Assembly: GCA_964058845.1 (NCBI GenBank)
Contig: CAXKVR010000061.1
Coordinates: 1-64,000, forward strand
DNA: 64,000 nucleotides
From: Carex sylvatica
Taxonomy: Eukaryota; Streptophyta; Magnoliopsida; Poales; Cyperaceae
Direction: 5' to 3'
Positions 48,521 to 59,399 of this stretch are shown here, in pieces. Numbering within the stretch: position 1 is the stretch's first letter; each line of letters begins with the position of its first letter. The translations under genes and the position numbers were made by a program. Under the pieces are notes generated by a model, which saw only the letters and a list, made by a program, of their open reading frames with translations, was not told the origin of the DNA and made no database searches.

Positions 48521-50368
48521 ATCGAGAATACGAATTAAACATGTTTAATGAGGCGAGGGTTGGAATAATTTAGAGTAGATATTAATTAGTTATAATTACG
48601 TAATTACAGATCAGTCGACTCCGTACGAGTCTGATCCTTGGACTGATCCGACTGACCCGCGGTTCGGAGCATACGCGGAGCACGCTGATTATTAGAGACA
48701 GAGACTCCAGCCTCCACGGGTGTGGGATATCTGAATTATTCTTTTCGTGGGCGTACTCTTACCAGTCGATCCATCTGACCTGACATCTGCACTTTATTTT
48801 TAAGTAGTTGCATTAAAATTGTAGAGCATGTTTATCCTTTCTGCACTGTAGGTAGAATTGCATAAACCCTGACAAACTCGAATTTACTGTATTTTAGGAG
48901 TAGAGTAATTAAATAATATTATATGTATATTATTAGAATATTAGGTTATTAGTTTGTCTTCTTCTCGTGGAAGACAATATATTATTATTATATTACGTGC
49001 ACATGCATGCATTGGTGAGGGCTGAGCAGAGCCGAGTGACTTTGTTCCGTCTTGGTGTCACTTGGCATGGGACGGCCCGACAGCCACTGAGCCAAGGGTC
49101 ACTTGATCCTTGGATGGCTTTAGGATTTATATTATATGTATAAACTTTGATTATGTATCATTTTCGATCATTTTACTATTTGACGTGAGCAGTTCCGATC
49201 TCGAGTTCTGTGGCACGATACGATTCGGGAATTTATTCCTTCCCTACATTAGGAGCTACTTTGCCTAGAACGGAAGTTCCCAAGGCCCAATGCGGACCTT
49301 GAGGAATGAAGTGCAAGTGCATAAGGTCGACGAGCCTTTATGCACGGGGGTCGACGAGCCCCCTGGTCCTATTGGTCTGGCCGGACGGTAGAGTTCTCTC
49401 CTGCTCATGAGGGAAGAGATTAACTTTTTACGACTTGCATTGTATGATTTCTCCTATTGGATATGTTTGGGTGATGAATCGTAGGCGAGATGACACTTTG
49501 AATTTAAGGATATAATCATCGGCTAGTGTGCTACTATCATAAGGGCAATGCTCGATGTCACTAGGCAACGTGTATCATTGTTCCCCTGATCACGGTCCTT
49601 TATTATATTATTTGGATCTTTGGATCCTATTGGCACGGCACGGGGTGACTTTTATTTGATTCTATATCATTATTATATTTGGGCACACAGTGCGAGGTGT
49701 ACTGGATTCCGATTTGATTTCTATCCGATATTATACTTTGATTTTTCTTTGGGTTATTTTGCATGTTGGCATAATAGAATAATCGCATCATGGCATCATT
49801 AAAAGGTATTATAAATTTTATTAGATATAAATATAGGTTCACACATATGTATATTTTCAAGTTTATTCATTTTATAATTAAAAGTGCTTTGACCGTAGAT
49901 GATCCCTGAGGGGATAATTCTGGGTCACATACTGGGCGATTCGTCGCTCACTCACAAGTTGTTTCGTGGGTTTTAGGTACAGGTTCTGGCGGTCCGCAGT
50001 AGGAGATGTCAGGAGCTGTCCCCGAGGGCCACACTACTTGACATAGTTAGGGTTAGGCTTTTGATTAGATTTACGAGTTCCGTATTTCCTGTGTTATATA
50101 TACGGGCTCGATAGATCATGTATCCCCTTCTGTAGTTGATGTTATTTGGATCTGAGATGGATCGAACTATATGTTGTGTATGTTTGTGTATGTGTATGTT
50201 TATTTATTCGCTATGTGAGTGATGCTTGATAATTATGTTATTATGCTTCCGCTGCTGTTTGATTTATTATTTTATAATTAGCCTTGCGTGCTTAATGATT
50301 AGTTAAGCACGAGGCGAGGTTGATCACACCTTAAATCCCGAATTTCTGATTTGGGGTGTGACATATGC

Positions 50369-51077
50369 GATCATTGTAAATGAAGATGAGAACATCTATT
50401 TAATAGATGATATGACATGATGTTTACAAAGTTTACCTTATGCATTTATAAGAACCTGCTAAGCGTTATTTTCAACGTGATTTGAAATGAAGCATTCCAG
50501 CAGGATTTCCTTTTCATCAAGACAACAACATTTAATAGACATCAATCATCATTTAACTTTCAACGTGAGAAGGGATCATGTACAACTTGGACAAAAAGAT
50601 TAATGTAATTTGCAAAGACATCAGAACTTACAAGTATACCAAAGGCTAGTAAAGAATATATATATATATATATATATATAAGGGGGGATTTTTGTTTCAT
50701 TGAAACAGATTAGCAGGCCAGTACTTCAAAACAAAGTGAGGCCTCAACCCTTCTTTAAATAAAAAAAAATTATGGCTCCGATTAGCTGTGAATTCAAACT
50801 AAACTTCCCAATCCATTCTGAGCTGTACCTGTATCGGTACGTACCATTCTAGTAATGTGAAAAAAACACCATTCCAGCACTCCATAGTTCAAGAAAACCC
50901 CTCCAAGTACCATTCTGATACCCCTTACAGCTCTGTCTTTGATTATTTGTAGATAATACTGACATTTGCACCAGAAAACAAGCAACGCTGAAGCAAAATA
51001 TTGCTATTTTTTCATGATGTACCAACAAAGATGAATACAATACTAATTAATACCATGCAAGTCAATCAGCAACCACA
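50369..51077. other. Spacer between the 5-kb LTR and the SINA-like pseudogene
   Basis: A TA microsatellite lies at about 50658-50681. The 50700-51050 part is less AT-rich and may include the 3' UTR of the minus-strand SINA-like gene. No independent gene was recognised. Confidence 0.4.
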
Positions 51078-52357
51078 TTATCTTGTATCATTAGATTGAA
51101 TTTTCTTTATCCGAACGTACACATGGATATCTCCATTGGGCAAACCAAACTCAGGCTGTACCAAGAGAGAAAACTTACTCTTTTCAAAACCCCCATTTGG
51201 TATACAACTTTCAACATTTGACCTGAGCTGGAGATACCTACCTTCCCTGCTACCAACTGAGAAATCAGTTTTTATCTCGTACCAAAATTGTGGCTCTTTC
51301 AAATGAGACGGCCGCATGCAAACAGTGGACAATGCCTATACTCCCAACGAACCTTCGTCTCTTTTGTGAAGAAAAAATATGTAATCCTTCTCAGAAAGAA
51401 CCTTAAATGAGCATGTCTTAGAGAGACCAACTTGGAACCGTTCATCATACCGAAAAGCAATGGCATGCTCTTTGTGCACCGCTGTCATGTGTTTGCAAAA
51501 GGATCGCTTACAACTGCACATGTAACAACAGTTGAAGTAGGGACAGTAGCAAGGGAGATGAAACTATGAAAGCATGTTTCCTCATGCTCCTTTAATTTGT
51601 AATACGGCATAATAGCATTGCAGCCATATCTCTTGTTTGTACAAGTGACTTTTGTACTACTGACAAGCTTTTCCATAGTGAAGCATCGGTTGTGGCCGGT
51701 CGTGCTACCGCATATGTGACAGTTGTCAGAGAGCTTATGGCAGCAGGAGGAGCAACATACATGGCCGACTAAGCACTGAGGGAATGGAAAAAAGCTCAAG
51801 ATAGGTAATTTTTGCGATACGAGGCAGCTAATTGGGTACTGAGAAGACCTTGCCTTTTCTATTATTTAACATAACATAGCTCTCAGTTAAAAACCTTGTC
51901 TACTGATTGTTTCAGGAACTAACTTTATTATTTTTTTGAGTAAAGGTTGGAGGTCAAGCCACCCAACTATTTAATACCCTTGTAATATAAAAAATGATTT
52001 CTCCTATCCGGGTTTCGATCCCATGACCTCCCACATAGAGACAAGTTTCAGGAACTAACTTTAAATTTTTACAAAGCAAAATATCATTTCAGAGCCTAAT
52101 ACTTGATGATTTGAATTAGCTAATTTAAACTTGTAGCTAACATATGGTCCAAATTAGCCTCTTGATATTCTAAGGGAGAAAAATGGAGATGAAATTACCT
52201 GAAAAATTGGAGGCTTTAAGGGTTGAAAGCAAATGGAGCAATCCAAAACCTCATGGTCTGAAACAAAAATGCTGACATCGGACGATTCATCTTCTTGACC
52301 TTCACTGATATCTTCCAATGGTGGAAATGGCTCAAGCTCCTCCCAGACTAGACCGAT
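51078..52357 (-). pseudogene. SINA-like RING E3 ubiquitin ligase, broken gene
   Basis: Plant SINA-like proteins have a RING finger, then a SIAH-type zinc finger and a substrate-binding domain, and ubiquitinate nuclear or cytosolic targets. Exon 1 ends near 52202 with CSICFQPLKPPIFQ, then donor gtaattt. The next exon starts near 51777 after a ...ccctcag acceptor with CLVGHVCCSSCCHKL, completing the RING (C-x2-C, C-x-GH-x2-C-x2-C, CHICG). GHNRCFTMEKLV follows. Near 51570 the frame must change for the SIAH finger (PCYCPYFNCCYMCSC and CKHMTAVHKEH). An in-frame TAG at about 51336 then precedes the C-terminal part (STVCMRPSHLKEP to VYVRIKK). No ATG opens the first exon. A SINE sits in the intron. 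This reads as a recent pseudogene, unless the frameshift is a sequencing error. Confidence 0.82.
51909..52063 (-). mobile_element. tRNA-derived SINE, copy 2, in the SINA-like intron, 19-bp TSD
   Basis: The insert 51928-52044 is flanked by perfect gtttcaggaactaacttta copies (51909-51927 and 52045-52063). On the minus strand it has B-box-like gggatcgaaacccgg, then gttgggtggcttgacctcc and an A-rich tail. It aligns along most of its length with the copy at 3626-3772. It lacks the first part of that copy, so it may be 5'-truncated. Confidence 0.85.
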
Positions 52358-52360
52358 CAC

Positions 52361-54700
52361 GCTTTCTGTTGGAAACTTGGAATTTCAGATGCCATTGTTT
52401 ATTTTTATTGTACAGAACTGAGATTACAATTGCAATGCTTCCTGTGACAGAAAGCTTCACAATATATAAGCAATAAAACTTGATTACCAAACAAGAAATC
52501 TTATTAAAATGAGAGAAGAATCGTTCTTATCAACAAATCTTTCAGGGCCAAGTCGTCACATTTATGAATTGAAAAGCCACTTAATACTTTGATCCGTTAT
52601 TAAAACATTAAGTGGCATATGCATGCATGTTGATGACAGTGATGGCCTGTTCAAAACTGCATAACCATTCCTTCTAGTGTGTTAAGACTCTGGTACTGGT
52701 ACAGTAAGTTTTGACGCCTTTCCTAATATCTCAAGGACAAAACATTTTTAATATTTTTGAAAATAGATTAATTTCTCATAGACCTTTGGTTGGTGCTTCC
52801 ATACCATTTGTCACTAAATCATGTTGATTATTTTTACACAAGTCTAATTGAGTAAAAATAATCTTGTTTCCAAACATATGATCCACACTATCAATAATTA
52901 TTTGGTCACTTAAATTAAATCTGATAGAGGTAGAAGCTATATATACCAACATGAGTTTATGTTGTGTTGCTTTGGGTACCCCACAGAAAATTGATTGTTT
53001 TTATTGATTGTTTGCGCTGTTATTATTACAAGTCTCAAAGAGCCGTTATAGGGCTGTCGGACCTCTTATACCATTGATTTCTTTCATAATTCTAGTAAAG
53101 GAGAAAAGTACATATGTTCTGATGACTTAATTAAATCCTATCCATTTGATCTATGATGAATAAATATGAGAATTTTCCTTACTTTCATCCGGCTTTCAAA
53201 CTGCCTTCAAATTCAACGGAATTGACAGAAAGAGTCCAAACTCCAAAGAGATTCCATAAATGGAGCCTTGAAGTAGACCAAATTCTCTAATTTTTCTGGA
53301 TCGAAACTTATCATACCGAAATTGGTGTAATGTTATGATGTGCAGAGCTTAGTTCGGGAAGGGATCGCCTCTTCGGTTTGCCAGTAATTTTGAGAAAGGG
53401 CCCAGAAGAATAAACTGAGGCCTGAGACGATCATTTCCCGTTTCCTCATACATGTTTTTCCTCGTTCATTTCCTATTTTCTACTTTCTATTGTTTCGGCT
53501 ATGAACCAATCTTCTAGAACTATGATTTACAAAATCGGAATTGGTCGGAATCCATGGAATGGGGTCGGAAACTCGATTTTTTTAGCATAACAATGTTTTG
53601 TACTAAAAAATAAATAAATGGATAAAAAATAATAATTTGTCAAAACAATATGTTAAGACAAATAATTACATTCAAATAATCTACTAATATAATATAATCA
53701 TAACACATTTTTTTCTCCTATGTAGTAGGTCAATAAACTTTTTCTCCTTTGCCAACCGTGCTAGACATTTTGACGAGGCCTCGATCAAATCATGCTTATA
53801 AAGTATACTTTTTTAATTGAATATTGATCCTGTTGTATTGATTGAATTACATTAAAAAAAAAATGTTGGTTCCCGTGATTTAATAGAAGAAAAAGAACAA
53901 AATTAACAAGCTACATGCTACTTGTTATATTGATTCCTTTTGCACCATTCCAACCATTTTTTACCATATAAGATTAGTGGATTACCATGCACGGATGCAC
54001 TCTTCAAAAATATCAAATAAATAGAAAATTATATTTTTCTATCATTCTTCTTAATAGCAGTATTATTAATCAATTTAGCGACATTATGTGCTGTGTGAAA
54101 CGAGCTCGAAATTTGTAGGCTATAGTACCTTTTTGGATAAAATAGAGCTATAATATAGCCGAATTTACCCCGATGCACCAGCCATAAAACTTCTAGTTAT
54201 TGATTTCGCTGCTGGAACTGAAGATTTGGATACATGAGGAAAAGAATACTGATTTCAGAAGAAATGAAAGAAATATATATTTTTCTGTAAAAGCATTGAG
54301 AAATGAGGATATATAATTTTTGTAATAACTTTGAATAAATATAATAAATTAAGCTTAGGTTTAATTTGGCTCCGCTCCTATGTTTGTCAACGCTCATCAA
54401 TATACACATAATATTTTCTGAAATTATATACTCTTCGCCTATTTAATTCTCTAATTGTTTTACATTTATACTTTTTGAAGGCTGAAATATTGTGTATTTG
54501 TTCAGGATGTCATCCTCTTAAAAAAAAAAACATAAATAATGATTCGTCATTTGAATGTTAAAAATTAAAATATTCAAAAAATATTGTTCCACAAAAAAAA
54601 AGTGAAACATACCGGAACTCTCCATTGGAATATGCAGTGCTTCCTTCTTAGTTGAAAAATGCAGTACTGATATTAATTAATTTCCTAACTAACTGGTTTC
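52361..54700. other. Intergenic sequence upstream of P450-2
   Basis: No gene was recognised. A further upstream exon of the SINA-like gene could lie just beyond 52360 but none could be supported. The rest is AT-rich spacer. Confidence 0.4.
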
Positions 54701-54713
54701 ATTTCAAGATCAG

Positions 54714-54723
54714 TTATAAATAT
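54714..54723 (+). promoter_or_regulatory. Candidate TATA box of P450-2
   Basis: ttataaatat lies about 65 bp upstream of the ATG at 54784, giving a short leader. It is the best TATA match in the proximal 150 bp. Confidence 0.5.
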
Positions 54724-54783
54724 GCCATTCCCTAGAAATTATTAATTTCCACCAAAATTAAATAAACTTGCATTAATTCATAA

Positions 54784-56325
54784 ATGGCCTGGCAATATTG
54801 GCTTGTTCATCCACACATTTTAGCCCCTCCTTTAATTCTTCTCTTTTTCATATTTATCTACAAAAATCATCACTTTTATCCTTTGCGAAAAAGAATAAGC
54901 TCACTTATTCCTGAAAGTTTGCCTGGTGTTGGAATGCTTCCAATGTTACTGGCAAATTTGAACCGCACCTTGGACTTATCCTCTCGAAAACTCGGACGAT
55001 CAACCGGAAACCATTTCTTCTTTCACGGTCCATGGTTCCTCGGCATGTCGATTTTCATCACTTCTAATCCAGTTGATGCAAGACACATGTTTATCGACAA
55101 TTTCCAAAACTACCCCAAAGGAAAAGACTTCTATGAGATCTTTGAACTCGGTGGCGATGGCATTTTCATTGCCGATGGAGACTCATGGAAGTACCAACGT
55201 ACGAAAGCTCAGTTGCTAATGTCTAGCTCAGACTTTCGAGCATTCATTGAACAATTAAGCCGAGAGAAGGTCGAAAATGCCCTCCATCCTTTCCTTGTAC
55301 ATGCTGCTTCACAGAATTTAACAATAGACCTACAAGACATGTTCCTCAGACTATCTTTTGACATGTCTACTCATTTTATAGCCGGTGTTGATTTGGGAAC
55401 CCTATCCAAAGATTTGCCCGTAAACCCAATTGCAAGCGCAATCGATGAAGTAGCAGCCTCGTTATTTTTCCGATTTATAATGCCCCGTCCATGGTGGAAG
55501 CTTCTAAGGGCACTCGGTATTGGACATGAAAAGAAGATGGTTTCAGGAGGGCGTGTGCTACATCGATTCATAGCCGATGTGATCGAAAAGAGGAGGAGAG
55601 AGATGACTGAAGGGATAGATGCACCACCAAGCATGCTAAAGTCATATATGGATGAAACTAAAGTCCTTGAAACAAACGAGTTCTTGCGAGACACGATCAT
55701 TAATTTCTTGTTCGCAGCTCGTGACACCACTAGTGCAGCACTAACTTGGTTCATATGGGCCTTGACTCGCAACCCTCATGTCGAAGAGAAAATCATGGAT
55801 GAATTGAGCAACATTTCGAAGAGTTTCACTTCGGATGGTTTGGTAGTATTCGATGCGGATAAACTAGATAAATTAATCTACTTTCATGCCGCAATTCTCG
55901 AGTCCCTTAGACTTCATCCATCAACTCCTCTCAATATACGGAGCGTGCAAAAGCCTGATATTCTCCCAACCGGAGTAAAACTAACTCCCGGCATGAAAGT
56001 CGTTGCATCGATGTATGCTATGGGGAGAATGAAATCGATATGGGGGGAGGATCGCTTCGAGTTCAAGCCCGAAAGATGGATATCTAACGAAGGCGAGTTG
56101 AAGTATGAGCCTTCATACAAGTTTTTGGCGTTCCATACCGGCCCGAGGTCGTGTTTGGGAAAGCAGATTGCTCTAACTCAGATGAAGATGGTGGTGGCAA
56201 CCCTGGTATACAATTTTTGTTTTGAGGTGGTGGAAGGCCACGTGGCAGAACCGAAATTTTCTTTTATTCTGCACATGAAAAACGGGCTCATGGTAAGAGT
56301 GAAAAAGAGATGTGGTAGTGTTTAA
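54784..56325 (+). CDS. CYP96: Cytochrome P450, CYP96 family-like, copy 2
   Basis: This intronless gene encodes 513 residues and is about half identical by eye to the P450 at 22877-24406. It opens with the same MAW and has a hydrophobic anchor at about 10-27. Family blocks include FHGPWFLGMSIFITSNPVDA and [20 protein letters not shown]. The I-helix motif is AARDTT at 311-316, with Ala where copy 1 has Gly. ExxR is ESLR at 373-376, followed by RLHPSTPLNIRS, and PERW is present. The heme loop FHTGPRSCLG at 450-459 has C457 as ligand. The reading frame is intact, so it is probably a working ER monooxygenase. The changes in the I-helix and after ExxR suggest a substrate different from copy 1. Substrate and pathway are unknown. 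Confidence 0.93.
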   Translation: MAWQYWLVHPHILAPPLILLFFIFIYKNHHFYPLRKRISSLIPESLPGVGMLPMLLANLNRTLDLSSRKLGRSTGNHFFFHGPWFLGMSIFITSNPVDARHMFIDNFQNYPKGKDFYEIFELGGDGIFIADGDSWKYQRTKAQLLMSSSDFRAFIEQLSREKVENALHPFLVHAASQNLTIDLQDMFLRLSFDMSTHFIAGVDLGTLSKDLPVNPIASAIDEVAASLFFRFIMPRPWWKLLRALGIGHEKKMVSGGRVLHRFIADVIEKRRREMTEGIDAPPSMLKSYMDETKVLETNEFLRDTIINFLFAARDTTSAALTWFIWALTRNPHVEEKIMDELSNISKSFTSDGLVVFDADKLDKLIYFHAAILESLRLHPSTPLNIRSVQKPDILPTGVKLTPGMKVVASMYAMGRMKSIWGEDRFEFKPERWISNEGELKYEPSYKFLAFHTGPRSCLGKQIALTQMKMVVATLVYNFCFEVVEGHVAEPKFSFILHMKNGLMVRVKKRCGSV

Positions 56326-57690
56326 TTTTCACAAGTGGTTGGATCGTTAAGATAATTATAAAATAATTGTAATTGTACTAAATAATTTGGACTTGATGTA
56401 TCTTTACCTGTGTATGGATAGGTTGAGAGCCACTATATATGGGAATTGCGATTCGAATCTCTGCTATAGTACTCTGAAATCTCTGTTTTTTTTAATCTTA
56501 CCATTTTTTTTTAGTACACGCATCTTTAAATAGCTAGTCTTTTGTGCACGCATTTCAAAAAAAATTGACAGTTAGATTTAAAAAAGTAGAGATTTCAAAG
56601 TACTATAGCAGAAATTCGGATCGCAATAAATTTGTTTCTCTATATATGTACCTAGCGGAGGTAAATATCTATTTGTATTTGTATTTGTATCGGTCGCTTC
56701 AATATAATTAATGCTGGTTTTTGCACGTGGGGTTTACAATAAGTTGCATGAGTTTTCTTTTAATATTTTTAAGTTCTAATTATTTATTATAATCGTATTG
56801 TAATGATACTTGTTTGAACATCTTTGGACTAGCAAAAAAATGTAACTAACGTATATTATGGCTTGATCATATTACATCACGTCATAAAAAAAAATTTGTG
56901 TAACATAATTAAGATAATAAAGAATAATTATGTCACTTGAATAGTACAGAATAGTACACGTATAGTCACATCATGGTCACAAATAATATAATAAAACGTG
57001 AAATAATTGATAACATTTAGCTTATAGATACTTTTTCAGATTCTAAGTTAGTTTATTTATAATAAATAGAAAAAATACTAACAAATTAATATGAAAAATT
57101 GCAAAACTAATTAAAATAAATAAACAGTGTTGAACAAACTAGTCAGGTGACAAAAATAGTCAATTTACATGTCTCGCACATGACGTGTTGTGTCGTAACA
57201 CATTTGTAATGTGTTGTAACTTAAATAAAATAGAATAGAAAAAAAAAGTACTTGATTGAAATATTAACGTACGACCGTTCTAAAATTGCGTTTTCTGATA
57301 TAAATAGCTGAGTTAGAAAGTAAGTAATTGTAAATAACATTTTATCTTTATCAATATATTTCGTTGGTGGTATATATTGAAGTATTTAACCCCTGACTCT
57401 AAAAAAACAAAAACAATAATTGTTTACATTATTTTTATTAATAAATAGATTAAATAATAATATAATGTTGCTTATTAATTATTGTTTTATAAAATATATT
57501 ACTTATCAATTATTATTTTATAAAATATAAATTTATTAACATTTAAAAGATACGAGTAAAAAGAAGAAGAAATTAAAAAATATGTCCGAATCAGTCCATA
57601 AGATTAATCCTACAATAGAAAATAACACAAGAAGGATCCCTATGTAGATCATGATGTATGTATGTGAGAATAAAGAGAGAGAGAAACAAG
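56326..57690. other. Intergenic sequence downstream of P450-2
   Basis: This holds the presumed P450-2 3' UTR and AT-rich spacer. An inverted pair near 56425-56625 (gcgattcgaatctctgctatagtac and its complement gtactatagcagaaattcggatcgc) marks a small MITE-like hairpin of about 200 bp. Confidence 0.5.
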
Positions 57691-58559
57691 CACTCATGTA
57701 GTGGATTGCATTTACCCGGTCGGGCGGCCCGTACCCTACCCGCCCGTACCCGGTACCTGGGGTACCCGTGTCTGAGCTCGGGTATGGGTTGGGTAAACGG
57801 GTACGAGTATAAAACGGGTAGGGTACGATTATTTGGTTCAAAACTCGAGCAAATTCGGTCCGATTTACGTCCGACCCGACCCGACCCGCCCGACCCGACC
57901 CGTACCCGTACCCGACCCGGACCCAACCCAACCCGTACCCGACCCGACCCGCCCGTTAAATTCAAATTTTTTTGAAATTTGAAATTGCCGCCGATTCAAC
58001 CCGACCGGCCGAGCCCGGACCGGTCTAATCAAACCCGACCGGCCGGACCCACCGCCCATCGGTTTTTTTTTTTTTTTTAATTTTATTCTCTCCCAATATT
58101 TTCTTTAAATACTCCCACTTCCTCTCAAAGAATTCACACTCTCATTCTCTCATCTCTCATTCTCTCAATCTCAATTCTCCAATTTAATTATTCACAATTT
58201 TTTAATTTATTGTTTAAAAAAAATATATAGTTGTAAATTTAATTCATTACACAAATCCGCAAAAAATATAGTTCGGCACCTCCCGCAAAAATTTTCGCGA
58301 GATTTAAAGGTAACATTTATTTCATTTTAGATTAATTTATTTTTGTAGAGTACATTTAGTTTATGCTAGATTTATTGAATATTAAGTAATTAGATTTGTC
58401 ATTTGTTAGGTTTGTTAAATTTATTAAGTAATTAGATTTGTTAGATTTATTGAATATGTTAGATTTATTTAGTTTATGTTAGATTTGAATATGTCAAGTA
58501 ATTATATTTATTTTTAATTTCTGTTTTTCAAATTCTGTTTTTTAATTTCTGTTTTTTAA

Positions 58560-59300
58560 TTTCTGTTTTTTAAAATAGGTTAGTTTTATAGATTTGAATA
58601 TGTGAAGGGATTATATTTGTTTTGAATAGGTTAGATTTATTTTTAATTTCTGTTTTTTAATTTCTGTTTTTTAATTTCTGTTTTTTAATTTCTGTTTTTT
58701 AAAATAGGTTAGTTTTATAGATTTGAATATATGAAGTGATTATATTTGTTTTGAATAGGTTAGATTTATTTTTCAAAATTCGGATTTATTTTTAATAGGT
58801 TTTTTAAAATAGGTTAGTTTTATAGATTTGAATATGTGAATGGATTATATTTGTTTTGAATAGGTTAGATTTATTTTTCATTTCTGTTTTTTAATTTCTG
58901 TTTTTTAAAATAGGTTAGTTTTATAGATTTTGAATATGTGAAGTGATTATATTTGTTTTGAATAGGTTAGATTTATTTTTCAAAATTCGGATTTATTTTT
59001 AATAGGTTTTTAAAAATAGGTTAGTTTTATAGATTTGAATATGTGAAAGGATTATATTTGTTTTGAATAGGTTAGATTTATTTTTAATTTCTGTTTTTTA
59101 ATTTCTGTTTTTTAAAATATGTTAGTTTTATAGATTTGAATATGTGAAGGGATTATATTTGTTTTGAATATGTTAGATTTATTTTTCAAAATTCGGATTT
59201 ATTTTTAATTGGTTTTTTAAAATATGTTAGTTTTATAGATTTGAATATGTGAAGGGATTATATTTGTTTTGAATAGGTTAGATTTATTTTTAATTTTTAA
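58560..59300 (+). repeat. Seven tandem units of about 100-130 bp in the hAT leader
   Basis: The word tagttttatagatttgaata starts at about 58581, 58710, 58815, 58917, 59022, 59123 and 59228, so periods are 129, 105, 102, 105, 101 and 106 bp. Units also share gattatatttgttttgaata and ttctgttttttaa. The array lies between the left end of the hAT element and the transposase start. Confidence 0.85.
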
Positions 59301-59399
59301 TATATGTTAGAATTATTTTGAATAGGTGAAATAATAAGGTTACATATTTTTTTAATATGTCAAGTAATTTACATTTATTATTTTGAATAGGTTTAATAA

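Larger units (their letters stand above)
45387..50368 (+). mobile_element. About 5-kb solo LTR or LARD-like element with tatgc TSD
   Basis: The block 45392-50363 starts TG (tgttatatcccg) and ends CA (ttggggtgtgaca). It is flanked by tatgc at 45387-45391 and 50364-50368. It has no gag-pol coding sequence and I found no second copy of its start inside. A TATA-like ttctataaatctctc near 46220 would be an LTR promoter. A diverged tandem duplication lies at about 47.11-48.52 kb. The 48.6-50.3 kb part is higher in GC. It is either an unusually long solo LTR or a non-coding large retrotransposon derivative. Confidence 0.65.

Noticed and set aside
53340..53600. Possible hAT or gene fragment with repeated aatcggaattggtcggaat words
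   Set aside because: Only one loosely repeated word was seen and no inverted ends or TSD could be found.
55371..56120. Minus-strand frames inside P450-2
   Set aside because: They are shadows of the intact P450 on the plus strand.
57536..58059. Long minus- and plus-strand open frames rich in G, R, V or P, T, R
   Set aside because: They lie over the ACCCG/CGGGTA subterminal repeats of the hAT element; low-complexity frames on several strands at once are an artefact of the repeats.
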